From the NCBI GenBank assembly GCA_038729325.1, contig JAVYSG010000007.1:1-33676 (forward strand): a stretch of 33,676 bases of DNA, in the 5' to 3' direction. Position numbers and translations under genes: made by a program. Shown piece by piece: positions 24,756 through 33,502 of this stretch (position 1 is its first letter; each line of letters opens with the position of its first letter). Source of the DNA: UBA509 sp038729325. GTDB taxonomy: Archaea; Thermoplasmatota; Thermoplasmata; Thermoplasmatales; Thermoplasmataceae. The notes below the pieces were generated by a model. It was not told the origin of the DNA, did no database searches, and saw only the letters and a list, made by a program, of their open reading frames with translations.

Positions 24756-24857
24756 GAAAATAAATAATGTTACAAGTTAATAATATCTGCCCACTGGTGG
24801 ATGATGAATATGTTTCACACAGTAAAGCATATATAATGATACATGTTATAACATATC
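24756..24857. promoter_or_regulatory. Bidirectional promoter with two leaderless GTG starts
   Basis: Leftward, ATATTATTAA (24777-24786, minus strand) is centred about 26 bases before the GTG at 24755. Rightward, CATATATAAT (24829-24838) is centred about 25 bases before the GTG at 24858. Neither start has a ribosome binding site. The region between, with TGTTTCACACA around 24811-24821, could hold a shared operator. Confidence 0.6.
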
Positions 24858-26486
24858 GTGACAGATAATGTCAGTAATGGCTCCACATCACTGAAGAAAG
24901 AATTGTCGTTTCTCGATCTGATAATAATAGGCGTGGTGGGTGCCGTGGGCACCGGCATACTTTTCAGTGTCCTGGCCATGACGAGTACAGCCGGACCGGG
25001 AAGCTGGCTGGGCTGGCTCATTGGCGGGATTTTCTACCTCTTCATTGGATTGACTTATGCGGAACTTGTCACGACGCATCCAGAGGCAGGCGGTCCGTCA
25101 CGATATGCACTTTATACACATGGCTGGTTCACCAATACCATAAATTCGCTGGCGGACCTCATATGGTATTTATTCATTCCACCCATAGAGGCATTTGCTG
25201 TTATAGATGGGTTGAGCATCTTCTATGGCAATCTAGTGACACCTTCGGGAGCCCCGACAATATACGGGGCCGTCATCGCCGCAGTACTCATGATCTTTAT
25301 GGTGCCCTTCAACTACTTTGGAGTCAGGGCTTTCGGCAAATCGACGGTTTACTTCGGGATTGTTAAGCTGTTCTTCTATCTGGCAGTGGCAATAGGCCTT
25401 GCTGCAGTATTCTATGACGGACGCAACCTGACTGCATATCACGGTTTTCTTCCATTCGGATTTGCGGGTGTGTTCCTTGCAATACCCTTTGCAATGTTTG
25501 CCTTCGGGGGTATTCGAGTGCTCCCGGACTATGCCGAGGAGTCCAAGAAATACAGAAAACTCCCACTTGCCATAATAATAGTTGTAATAGGTCAGCTTGC
25601 GATTTATCTCCTTCTTGACTGGGTATTTGTAACTGGCATAAACTGGTCAAAACTTGGGGTGGCAGTTGGTAACTGGGCGGGTCTCACAACCCAGGCAATA
25701 CCCGGCAATCCCTTCATTTTCCTTGCGAAGAGTTACAACGCTCCACTTATTCTTGTATTTACAATTATTATTGGAATTATAGGTCCTTTCATAGTTGGTT
25801 ATATATATCTGGGCGGCGGGTCAAGGGTACTGTTTGCACAGGGGCGGACCAGAATAATGCCAGATCTGATGAAGTACATTCACAAAAAATACTCAGTGCC
25901 GTACTGGGCACTGCTGATAACAGCACTGATCGGTGCAATACTGGCATTTATTTCTGCGCCGGTACCAAGCATTTATGGTCTCATTGAAGACGCTGTTGTG
26001 GCGGGTTATATCGGATTCTCAGTAAATCCAGTTGCTCTGGTGGTTTCCAGGAGGCAGGGCGCCACCAAGTTCAGAATTCCGGGCGGGCCCATAATCGCCC
26101 CAATAGCATTCATCTCTGCATCTCTCATTATTTTCTGGAGTGGATGGATCACAGTTTACTATGCAGTGGCAATACTCACCGTAGCTGTTGTCATATTCGG
26201 GCTGATACTTCCACTATACCGCAACAGCGCAAGGAGGGATCTGAAGCATGTCCGTAATTCCATATGGTACATATTCTATATTGTGTTTCTACTGGTAATG
26301 ACATATATCGGCAGCGATGGAATGCTGAATCTTATAAACTTCTATGACGCCACTGCAATTGTGGTTGTGGTATCTGTTCTGGTGTTCTATCCTGCAGGTG
26401 TCTTTTCAGGACTGAAGAACACTCTGAATGAAGAAGCCTATCAGACAGCGATCATGGAGCCAGAAGAGCCAATAGTCTTACAGTGA
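24858..26486 (+). CDS. Amino acid permease, APC superfamily
   Basis: A 542-aa integral membrane protein with 12 or more helices. The first helix carries the substrate-binding glycine motif IGVVGAVGTGI near residues 24-34, followed by the GGIFYLFIGLTYAELV helix 2 pattern. FAFGGIRVLPDYAEESKKYRK, near residue 215, matches the conserved helix 6 and loop of APC transporters. It takes up an amino acid or amine. Divergence from a DAO-family oxidase points to the same substrate. The GTG start is supported by the TATA spacing. It converges with the LonB-like gene at a T-rich terminator. Confidence 0.85.
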   Translation: MTDNVSNGSTSLKKELSFLDLIIIGVVGAVGTGILFSVLAMTSTAGPGSWLGWLIGGIFYLFIGLTYAELVTTHPEAGGPSRYALYTHGWFTNTINSLADLIWYLFIPPIEAFAVIDGLSIFYGNLVTPSGAPTIYGAVIAAVLMIFMVPFNYFGVRAFGKSTVYFGIVKLFFYLAVAIGLAAVFYDGRNLTAYHGFLPFGFAGVFLAIPFAMFAFGGIRVLPDYAEESKKYRKLPLAIIIVVIGQLAIYLLLDWVFVTGINWSKLGVAVGNWAGLTTQAIPGNPFIFLAKSYNAPLILVFTIIIGIIGPFIVGYIYLGGGSRVLFAQGRTRIMPDLMKYIHKKYSVPYWALLITALIGAILAFISAPVPSIYGLIEDAVVAGYIGFSVNPVALVVSRRQGATKFRIPGGPIIAPIAFISASLIIFWSGWITVYYAVAILTVAVVIFGLILPLYRNSARRDLKHVRNSIWYIFYIVFLLVMTYIGSDGMLNLINFYDATAIVVVVSVLVFYPAGVFSGLKNTLNEEAYQTAIMEPEEPIVLQ

Positions 26487-26491
26487 CAAGG

Positions 26492-26520
26492 CTTTTTACA
26501 AATATTTTATTTTTAAAAAA
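26492..26520. terminator. T-rich intergenic terminator between convergent genes
   Basis: The 36-base spacer between convergent genes holds T runs on the plus strand (26493-26497, 26504-26508 and 26510-26514) and an A run (26515-26520) that is a T run on the other strand. This is enough for archaeal termination in both directions. Confidence 0.55.
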
Positions 26521-26522
26521 AT

Positions 26523-28022
26523 CTAATCGTAGGATCTGTCTTCCCTGTAATTGTGGAAATTCATCAGGTATTCCTCGCCTCTCTGCGCTATGGTCGATTC
26601 CGATGAAACTGCGGAACCCATTGTTCCGTAATATTTCTTGATCTTCTCCTCAACTGGAAGATAAAGCCTGAGCGCCTCAATCACATCGACCTTCTCAACC
26701 AGAGGCTGTTCCTTAGAGACAGCTATGTCTCCAGCCGCTCTTATAAGGCCCCCGAGCTCCCTGAGCCTGAGTGTCAGGGAGTGATCTTTTCCATCAACTT
26801 GCTTGGCTCTCCTTGCGCCTTCTTCAACAATAACGCCGGCTGCATCAAGGGTCATGTGTGGGATTTTTCCATCCATTATGATCTCCTGAGCTATGAACTG
26901 AAGGTACTTCATCCGGTTTACAGGGGTATCAGGCATTGCTATTTCCATCAGTATCTCGTAGCCATTTCCAACAATTCTGGATCTGAGGGGGCTCAATATA
27001 TACTGTAGGTCCTGTATATTGCACGCCGCTACCAGAATGAAGTCCGCAGGAACGTGATCCACTCTTACACTGGCTCCTGCGCTCTGAGGATTACGGCCCG
27101 TTATTGGAAAGCTTTTTTCCTGCATCGCTGTCAGTATGAACCGCTGAAGATTTCCGAGATGAGTTATCTCATCTATGAACAGTACTCCCTCGTGAGATTC
27201 ATGTACGGACCCGGGAATCACCCTCTCATATGGCAGTGTGCCCAGCTGTGGGTGACCGCCGTAAGGATCATGCCTGACATCTCCAAGGAGTTCTGTTTCA
27301 CTGGCTCCTGTTGCCAGCACAAATGGATTGCGATCGATTGGAACTATGATCTTGCTGGGGCTCTTCTTTTCCATCTTCCGTCTGCGTTCAAGGGTCTTCT
27401 CATCAAGAATCCGGATTCGATCTCCAAACCGTTCGTAAACTATTACTTCCTCGCGTTCACCAACTCTCCTGGTGGAAGTGACTTTTTCAGTATTGTTCTG
27501 GACCCCAAATGCTGCACCGATAACGTTGAAAACATCGCCGAAGGGACCTTGTGTCTGTGTCTGAACCTTTGGATTATTGCAGTTTGGGCAGACAGCATCG
27601 GTCGGAAGTGAAAAGAACCCGCATCTGGGGCACCTGTATCCCAGTCTTTCTGCCACGGAAACCGGTGCGTCCCGAGGATCTATGATCTCCCCCTCCACCA
27701 TGTTCATTTCATCCTTTTCCTGTTTGATCTGAACTCCTGTCTTGACCTCAACAAATGGTCTTTCAGGATACTGCGGGTTATGTACAACTCTGATTTCTTC
27801 TTTAGGCCTGGGAAGATAAAATGAGATAGCCTGAGCGATCATTGATTTTCCAACGCCTGGGGGGCCCACAAGAAGAAGATGCCTTCTTTGCTTAGCCGCT
27901 ATCTGGGCCATCTTGACAGCTTCATCCTGCCCTATTACCCTGTCGAGGGGATTCGATGGAATCGGGATCTGAGAAGTATCCGAATAATCTCTCATATCTG
28001 AATTCAAATATGACGTTCCCAT
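26523..28022 (-). CDS. LonB-like AAA+ ATPase with zinc ribbon but no protease domain
   Basis: A 499-aa AAA+ protein. The Walker A motif GPPGVGKS is at residues 53-60, Walker B VLFIDE at 280-285, the sensor Asn335, and arginine fingers near 347-349. All resemble archaeal LonB and Mg-chelatase-related ATPases. Archaeal LonB carries membrane helices between Walker A and B and a C-terminal Ser-Lys protease domain. Here the insert instead holds a zinc ribbon (Cys131, Cys134, Cys145, Cys148) and a charged segment, and the protein ends just after the AAA+ lid helices. It overlaps the 3' end of dnaG by 19 bases; an AGGTAA sits just before its ATG. It is thus a stand-alone ATPase coupled to dnaG, function unknown. 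Confidence 0.8.
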   Translation of the reverse strand: MGTSYLNSDMRDYSDTSQIPIPSNPLDRVIGQDEAVKMAQIAAKQRRHLLLVGPPGVGKSMIAQAISFYLPRPKEEIRVVHNPQYPERPFVEVKTGVQIKQEKDEMNMVEGEIIDPRDAPVSVAERLGYRCPRCGFFSLPTDAVCPNCNNPKVQTQTQGPFGDVFNVIGAAFGVQNNTEKVTSTRRVGEREEVIVYERFGDRIRILDEKTLERRRKMEKKSPSKIIVPIDRNPFVLATGASETELLGDVRHDPYGGHPQLGTLPYERVIPGSVHESHEGVLFIDEITHLGNLQRFILTAMQEKSFPITGRNPQSAGASVRVDHVPADFILVAACNIQDLQYILSPLRSRIVGNGYEILMEIAMPDTPVNRMKYLQFIAQEIIMDGKIPHMTLDAAGVIVEEGARRAKQVDGKDHSLTLRLRELGGLIRAAGDIAVSKEQPLVEKVDVIEALRLYLPVEEKIKKYYGTMGSAVSSESTIAQRGEEYLMNFHNYREDRSYD

Positions 28023-29389
28023 GAAATTACCTTTACCTCCATTGGCTTCTTCGTGATATGGCCCAGTTTGGCACCATATATGTTCTTCACACCTTTCTTG
28101 AAGGCCACGTCGATAAGCCTTTGGGAAATAACTCCACCTGTGATTATTGTATCACATGAGGTGAGTTCCTCCATTCTGTCAACAGCTTCAGAAACCGGGT
28201 AAGCAGCGATGATCTTTCCTTCGGCATCATATATTTCTGTCAGTTTGTCTCTGGTGAGTTCATTTCCGTGTTTCTCTACGGTTCTGGGATTGCTCAGGCT
28301 GAATTCCTCCACCTGTTCCGGCTCCGGTTCAGATTTAGTTTCCGGTGGTGTTTCTTTTTCAACAGCCGGAGGCTCCTCTACGGCCTGTCTCTGCTGTCTC
28401 TTCTCTTTCTGTGGGCGCTCTTCCCGGGTCTCTTCTATTACAACCTTGGCATTCTTTATCTCAGTCAGGGATTTTGCTTCCTCATACCCGCGCTTCTGCT
28501 GCGATTTAGTATGATTCTCCGTTGTGTTCTTCTCAGTGAGTTCTTTCAGTTCCTCTGCCATTCCCCTCATGGACAGATACTGTTCAATTGGGGTCTTGTA
28601 CCTCAGTGCCTTGACTATCTGCTTGTACGTGAGCTCTTCAACTTCAGTTCCGGGAGGTGCCCTGGCGACAAAATCAATCTCAGCCACTTGAAGCATCTCC
28701 TTGAGGATGAGATCTCCGCCCCTGTCTCCATCAAGGAATACAGTAACAGTCCTCTCCCTTGATAGTTTCTGAACAGTTTTAGGGATGTTTGTGCCCTGCA
28801 CCGCTATTGTATTCTTTATACCGTACCGGAGCAGATTCAGAACATCGCTCCTCCCCTCAACTACGATTATTGAATCAGAATCCTTTATGGCGGGTCCGGC
28901 CGGAAGATGTTCTTCGCCATAAGTTAGTATCTCTCCTTTCTCGACCTCTTCACGCACTGAAGCAACAATGCTCTCGCTGACACTTTTGCCACTTTCGCTC
29001 ATTTTTTTGTAGAGCGCTTCAGCACGTTCAACGATTTTCTGCCTTTTCTGGATCCTTACATCTTCTATACTCTCAATCTCGACCTTGGCCTTGCATGGGC
29101 CTATGCGGTCAATTGTCTCCAGGGACGCTGCTAATATGGAGCTTTCGACCTGATCGAGACCTGAAGGTATAAGTGCGAAACCCTCTGTTCGGCCTTTCTT
29201 GCTGTCTATTTCTACCTCGATTCTTCCTATCTTTCCGCTTTTTTGCAAGTCTCTTAAATCTAGTTCTTCGCCAAGAAGTCCCTCTGTCTGGCCAAATATA
29301 GCCCCGACAACGTCGGGTTTCTCAACCACCCCATCCGTAAAAATCTTGGCTTTGATCAGATATTTTGTTAAATTTGGATCTACATTCAT
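28004..29389 (-). CDS. dnaG: Archaeal DnaG-type primase
   Basis: A 461-aa archaeal DnaG, normal length. The Toprim domain lies at about residues 170-250 with Glu178 in VVEGRSD and Asp220/Asp222 in FLDGDRGGD. The N-terminal 165 residues include the archaeal-specific domain, a charged linker runs from about 290 to 370, and a conserved tail follows. Archaeal DnaG makes short RNA primers in vitro and associates with the RNA-degrading exosome. The ATG at 29389 is preferred over the GTG at 29398 because an AGGTGAT site precedes it. The next gene overlaps its end, suggesting an operon. Confidence 0.92.
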   Translation of the reverse strand: MNVDPNLTKYLIKAKIFTDGVVEKPDVVGAIFGQTEGLLGEELDLRDLQKSGKIGRIEVEIDSKKGRTEGFALIPSGLDQVESSILAASLETIDRIGPCKAKVEIESIEDVRIQKRQKIVERAEALYKKMSESGKSVSESIVASVREEVEKGEILTYGEEHLPAGPAIKDSDSIIVVEGRSDVLNLLRYGIKNTIAVQGTNIPKTVQKLSRERTVTVFLDGDRGGDLILKEMLQVAEIDFVARAPPGTEVEELTYKQIVKALRYKTPIEQYLSMRGMAEELKELTEKNTTENHTKSQQKRGYEEAKSLTEIKNAKVVIEETREERPQKEKRQQRQAVEEPPAVEKETPPETKSEPEPEQVEEFSLSNPRTVEKHGNELTRDKLTEIYDAEGKIIAAYPVSEAVDRMEELTSCDTIITGGVISQRLIDVAFKKGVKNIYGAKLGHITKKPMEVKVISWERHI

Positions 29390-29550
29390 TATGATCACCT
29401 GAATAACGCATAATGGAATTAATCACGGAAACGTCCCTTTTCCTATTAATCACCATCGCGTTCAGATGTTTTGATAATATATAACATATTCGCTGGAATC
29501 TTTTTTGCGAAACGGTGAAGTGCATAACTGAGCATGATTATTGTTGATAA

Positions 29551-29559
29551 ACTTAAATA
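29551..29559 (+). promoter_or_regulatory. TATA box for endonuclease IV
   Basis: ACTTAAATA is centred 31 bases before the ATG at 29586, giving transcription from about five bases upstream of the gene. Confidence 0.45.
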
Positions 29560-29585
29560 CGGTTTGGGTATAGTGTTGTCGCATT

Positions 29586-30608
29586 ATGATCAGGTTTGGA
29601 ATAGCTGGGATTCCTCTAACCAGTAAGGGAAGAACTTTTATAGAATCAGTTGAGGATGCACATAATCTGGGGCTAAATGCTCTCGAGGTTCAGATGCTCC
29701 GGGTAAATGTTGAGGAGAGGCCGGCTCTTGACTATGCAGGCATGCATCCAAGAGACATTGATTCTTCCATCATCGTCGATGTTCTGAGGCAGGACGAAGA
29801 AGGAAATTATGTAGGAGTCGGAATTGAAACAGAAATTGAAGAAGATGACATAGTTCAGGAACTTTTCTGGAACATGGCTAGAAATTTTGACGATCTTACA
29901 GATGGAGGTAACCTCGCACGCGAACTGGACGTCAGGCTCTCAATGCATGCGCCCTACTATATGGATCTGTTAAATCCGGAGGAAATGGGTGAAAGATCAT
30001 ACAACCATCTGAAGTGGACTCTGATGATAGGAAGAGCTATGAAGGCGGGCAGGGTTATAACACATACTGGATTTTATCATGGAAATAAGAAAGAAAGCCT
30101 GAAAAAGGCAGTGGAAGTTTATGAAGAGATAAGCACAAGATATTCGCATGATGCGGGCTATCCGTATATCGGCGTTGAATCATCAGGCAAAACGGAAATT
30201 TTCGGAACAGTTCCGGATCTCATGTCTCTTGCCAAGAAGGTGAAGAACATTGAACCCATACTCAACTTCCCTCATGTTCACTCGATCACTGGGGGCTCCC
30301 TTATAGAAATAAAGGATTTTGATGCAGTTCTGAGCGAATTCAAAAAATACAGCAAGAACGACATTTACACGGAATTTGCGGGCGTTGAATATGAAGGAAA
30401 CAATGAAACAAAACTCACTGCAATAAAGCATGGAGATCTCAAGTTCGAGACACTGGCAGAGACCATGATCGATCTTGAGAGCGATATGACAGTTATATCA
30501 TGTTCACCCCTTCTGGAGCATGACGCGCAGTATATGCAGCTTATTTATCTGAGGGCACTTTCCAAGAAATTCCAGAAGAAGACCACTATGAAGAAAGCTA
30601 CTGCTTAG
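29586..30608 (+). CDS. nfo: Endonuclease IV-like AP endonuclease (AP2 TIM barrel)
   Basis: A 340-aa protein of the xylose isomerase-like TIM barrel family, AP endonuclease 2 type. Metal-binding residues appear in the expected order: His in LSMHAPYY, His in ITHTGFYHG, Glu in IGVESSGKTE, two His in FPHVHS and Glu in YTEFAGVE. It should cut DNA 5' to abasic sites. It is longer than bacterial Nfo (about 285 aa), with an extra acidic insert near residues 80-100 and a lysine-rich tail. A small gene follows, its ribosome binding site overlapping the stop. Assignment is good; strict Nfo activity is inferred. Confidence 0.82.
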   Translation: MIRFGIAGIPLTSKGRTFIESVEDAHNLGLNALEVQMLRVNVEERPALDYAGMHPRDIDSSIIVDVLRQDEEGNYVGVGIETEIEEDDIVQELFWNMARNFDDLTDGGNLARELDVRLSMHAPYYMDLLNPEEMGERSYNHLKWTLMIGRAMKAGRVITHTGFYHGNKKESLKKAVEVYEEISTRYSHDAGYPYIGVESSGKTEIFGTVPDLMSLAKKVKNIEPILNFPHVHSITGGSLIEIKDFDAVLSEFKKYSKNDIYTEFAGVEYEGNNETKLTAIKHGDLKFETLAETMIDLESDMTVISCSPLLEHDAQYMQLIYLRALSKKFQKKTTMKKATA

Positions 30609-30618
30609 GTGAGGACTG

Positions 30619-30912
30619 ATGGGAAGAAATTATCCGGTTAAGAAAGGAATAAAACTATCTCCTGAATATATACTTGAAAAAGCAATGGAAATAGCTCAGA
30701 ATGCCAAGATGTCTGGAGATCATGTGATGTGCTCAATTCCAGGAATAAAGTCGATAGACATGGGCATTAGCGGCAAGGAGCTTATTGTCGAAACTGTCAA
30801 CGAGGAAAAACCACAGGATCCCATGGAGACGGTACGAATATATAACAAGCTCATAGAAAATATAACTGGACTGTCGTCAAAAGAAAGAAAAAAGAAAATG
30901 TCTAAAATTTAG
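30619..30912 (+). CDS. Small basic protein downstream of nfo, 97 aa
   Basis: Not recognised. The AGGTGAGG ribosome binding site (30607-30614) overlaps the nfo stop and is well spaced to the ATG at 30619, so the two genes are co-transcribed. The protein begins MGRNYPVKKGIKLSPEYILE, has a beta-rich middle (VMCSIPGIKSIDMGISGKEL), and ends with a very lysine-rich tail. A DNA- or RNA-binding accessory is possible. It looks like a lineage-specific protein. Confidence 0.65.
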   Translation: MGRNYPVKKGIKLSPEYILEKAMEIAQNAKMSGDHVMCSIPGIKSIDMGISGKELIVETVNEEKPQDPMETVRIYNKLIENITGLSSKERKKKMSKI

Positions 30913-30932
30913 TTCTTACCTTACAAAAAAGG

Positions 30933-31079
30933 TTACTTGTACTTTATTTTGCTTGAGGCTCTGAAGACAAATTTCTTTTTGGATGGAACCTCTATTATCT
31001 TCCTGGTCTGGGGGTTCCTTGCCTTTCTAGCCTGCTGGGTTTTTCTCTCGAAGATGCCGAAGCCTGCCAGGTTAATCTT
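30933..31079 (-). CDS. hta: HTa, HU-like archaeal histone (C-terminal half; rest in gap)
   Basis: Only 48 residues remain, running from the gap edge to a TAA at 30933-30935. They include INLAGFGIFERKTQQARKAR, then NPQTRKIIEVP, then SKKKFVFRASSKIKYK. The GFG-x-F-x-R and A-R-N-P-Q-T elements are hallmarks of HU/IHF family DNA-binding arms. The sequence is very close to my recollection of HTa, the chromatin protein of Thermoplasma acidophilum. The N-terminal 40 or so residues are missing in the N run. A plus-strand frame over the same bases is an antisense shadow. It converges with the small gene ending at 30912. Confidence 0.85.
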   Translation of the reverse strand, partial: KINLAGFGIFERKTQQARKARNPQTRKIIEVPSKKKFVFRASSKIKYK

Positions 31080-31179
31080 NNNNNNNNNNNNNNNNNNNNN
31101 NNNNNNNNNNNNNNNNNNNNNNNNNNNNNNNNNNNNNNNNNNNNNNNNNNNNNNNNNNNNNNNNNNNNNNNNNNNNNNN
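31080..31179. other. Scaffold gap without overlapping flanks
   Basis: Exactly 100 Ns, real length unknown. It removes the N-terminus of HTa and the C-terminus of an MFS transporter, both on the minus strand. Confidence 0.93.
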
Positions 31180-32154
31180 CTGGGAAAACTGTGCTGTCAT
31201 GTTCTCACCTACAGTAAGAAGCACCACGTTGAGAACAAGAAGAACATACGCTCCCGTCAGGCCAAAGATGATGTCAGATAATGCATAGAATAGAAGTCCG
31301 GCTGAATAAGCAGTCACTTCTCCAAACTTCCTGCCAAGGGCATTTACCCTGAACTGGAAAAGTATTACAATTAGTGTGTTGACTGCATAGAGGCCGGTAA
31401 TGAGAAGGGTACTGTAATGGTAACGTGTGGTCAGGTAAAGTGGTAGCATGGGGCTCTCATACATGCTTGATACAAGCGCTGATAGCGCCAGAATCATTGA
31501 GACTGCAAAGAGAACCCTGACATTGCTGATCCGAATCCTGTGCGCCTGAAGGGCAGGAGTAACGTCCAAACGGTGAAACGTTTCAGGAATGTACCTTATG
31601 ACTATGAATACTTCTGCTATTGATCCAATTATTGGCGCTATGAAATAGAGCGAAGGACTGACCAGTGATGTGAGGCCTGAAAAAACGAGGCCGATCCCTA
31701 TGCCGGCGTTTGAAAATACACGTACGGTACTGAAAAATCCAACTCTTGCGGATTCTGTAGACACATCAGTGAGTATTGCGTTATATAGGTTATACTGTAT
31801 CTGACTGAAGATTGTTGTGGACACCATTGCTGCAAATAGCATAAATATGGAAAGATTCAGCCTTACACATAAAAAGAGCCAGACAAACGCAAAGGCAAGA
31901 ATCGCAGGCAACAGGATGGCAAGTTTCCTGCGACCGTGCAGATCCATCTGCTTTCCCAGTACAAGTGAAAATGGAATGGTTATGACAGACTGAAGAAGGA
32001 AGAAAATTCCAATGTCTATGTAACTTAATCTTCTGACCTGCAGGAGGTAAATAGAAAGAAGAATCCACAGCGGATATCTTGTGAAGCCCCGAATGAGATC
32101 GGCAAAAGAGATGGCAAGGAGAGACCGTGGCATATGTGATTTTCTGTGCAGCAT
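31180..32154 (-). CDS. MFS transporter, C-terminus lost in gap
   Basis: 325 residues are visible, with about ten hydrophobic segments. The motif-A loop GKQMDLHGRRK is at residues 67-77. The protein should continue for roughly 50-80 residues into the N run. The start at 32154 has an AT-rich TAATAATATT about 31 bases upstream; Met8 is an alternative. Substrate unknown. It is not closely similar in sequence to the other two MFS proteins in the window. Confidence 0.8.
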
Positions 32155-32512
32155 TACAAAGCATTCCGTATCCTGACCACAATATTATTAGTTTTCTGCT
32201 GGATACAGTGAATAATCACAAGTTAATACCAGTGCCGGCAGGCAGATAATAAATGCCTAGAAGAAACAGGGTGACTTGCCCATCCACCCTGGTATGAACA
32301 TTCTGCTATAGACAAATCCGGCTCCTGTTCACTCCATATCTTTGTTGTATCCATGTGGTTTCCGCTCTGTGAATTTCAAGGGTGACCCTGAACTTCGCAG
32401 TTGGGCATCTTTTTAACGTGAAAGCAGACTGAAGTGCGCAGTGGAATCTTTCCTTCCAGGAAGTGGAATACACGCTCGCATGTGTTAAATAGAAACTTCG
32501 CATTGAAGAGCC
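32155..32512. other. Intergenic region of about 360 bases, promoters only
   Basis: It separates the divergent MFS and speE genes. It contains the MFS promoter near 32181-32190, a hairpin with 7-bp arms CAGGGTG/CACCCTG (32267-32273 and 32285-32291), and the speE promoter. No RNA gene or small protein was recognised. A non-coding RNA or an operator at the hairpin is possible. Confidence 0.4.
32484..32491 (+). promoter_or_regulatory. TATA box for speE
   Basis: GTTAAATA is centred 25-26 bases before the GTG at 32513; no ribosome binding site follows. Confidence 0.5.
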
Positions 32513-33337
32513 GTGAAACTGATAGAAAACTGGTTCTCGGAAAGGTATTCGGACAATCTGCAACTCTCATTCAGGGTTCAGGATCAACTGCTCTCCGTAA
32601 AAACGGATTATCAGAGGATCGATGTTTTTGATACCTATGACTTTGGGAAACTGCTTACCATTGATGGAACGGTTCAACTGACAGAGAGGGATGAATTCGT
32701 CTACCATGAGATGATAACAATGGTGCCGTACTATCTGGCATCCAGAAAGCCTCAGAAGGCATTGATCATTGGTGGTGGGGACGGCGGTACTGCCGGGCAA
32801 CTCCTCAAACTCGGCTTTCAAAATATTGTAAATGTGGAGATAGATACACAGGTGGTTGAGGTATCAAAGAAATATTTCCCTGACCTTTACAGATCTCTCA
32901 CTGACAGGAAAGTGGAACTTATCATTGATGACGGAGTTAAATACATTAAGAAGACTGACCGTAAGTTTGATCTTGTCATAGTTGATTCCACAGATCCTGT
33001 GGGTCCAGCAGAGGGTCTTTTCATGAAGGACTTTTATGCCTCAATAAAGAATATACTGACAGATAGTGGAATAGTGGTAACACAGTCAGGATCTCCTTTC
33101 TACCAGCCAAAGGCGCTCCAGATGGCAAATTCCGGAATGAGCGCGGTTTTTGGTCATGTTAAGACATACACAGCCTTTATTCCCACCTACCCGAGTGGAT
33201 TCTGGTCATTTACCATGGCATCGGACTATGACTGCAAAGGCCGCCTGGAGAACATAACTCCCGGGAAATATTTCAACTCCGATGTCCTCAGAGGGGCATT
33301 TTCGCTTCCTGAATTTGTAAAGGAGCTTATAAAATAA
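32513..33337 (+). CDS. speE: Spermidine synthase-like aminopropyltransferase
   Basis: A 274-aa enzyme transferring an aminopropyl group from decarboxylated SAM to a polyamine acceptor. The SAM-binding IIGGGDGGTAGQLL is at residues 85-98, the acidic VEID at 108-111, IIDDGVKY at 137-144, and the active-site VDSTDPVGPAEGLF at 157-170 with Asp158 and Asp161. The N-terminal beta domain has the usual YQRIDVFDT. Length is standard. In archaea the acceptor may be putrescine or agmatine; the sequence alone does not tell. The start codon is GTG. Confidence 0.9.
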   Translation: MKLIENWFSERYSDNLQLSFRVQDQLLSVKTDYQRIDVFDTYDFGKLLTIDGTVQLTERDEFVYHEMITMVPYYLASRKPQKALIIGGGDGGTAGQLLKLGFQNIVNVEIDTQVVEVSKKYFPDLYRSLTDRKVELIIDDGVKYIKKTDRKFDLVIVDSTDPVGPAEGLFMKDFYASIKNILTDSGIVVTQSGSPFYQPKALQMANSGMSAVFGHVKTYTAFIPTYPSGFWSFTMASDYDCKGRLENITPGKYFNSDVLRGAFSLPEFVKELIK

Positions 33338-33342
33338 ATATA

Positions 33343-33381
33343 CCCCTTATTCAGGGGAACCGCACTAAAAAACATATTTTT
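33343..33381 (+). terminator. Possible terminator after speE
   Basis: A small hairpin CCCCT/AGGGG (33343-33347 and 33353-33357) follows the speE stop, with a T run at 33377-33381. It is weak but suitably placed. Confidence 0.35.
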
Positions 33382-33502
33382 CTGCATCCTGCCGGGTGAC
33401 ATGGTTTCACTGATTGGTTGCCGCCACATGAAAATCATCGATGCCAAAATGTAATGTCACTTAAATCATTCAAATTCTCCTGTTTTATTCACGGAGCAAT
33501 GA

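Noticed and set aside
27054..27611. Plus-strand frame of 185 codons
   Set aside because: Antisense to the conserved AAA+ motifs of the LonB-like gene, with no promoter or family features.
26523..28022. Calling the AAA+ protein an ATP-dependent LonB protease
   Set aside because: No Ser-Lys protease domain or membrane helices are present; the frame ends after the ATPase lid.
30937..31281. Plus-strand membrane-like protein of 114 codons
   Set aside because: It crosses the N run, and its left part is the exact antisense of the HTa coding sequence.
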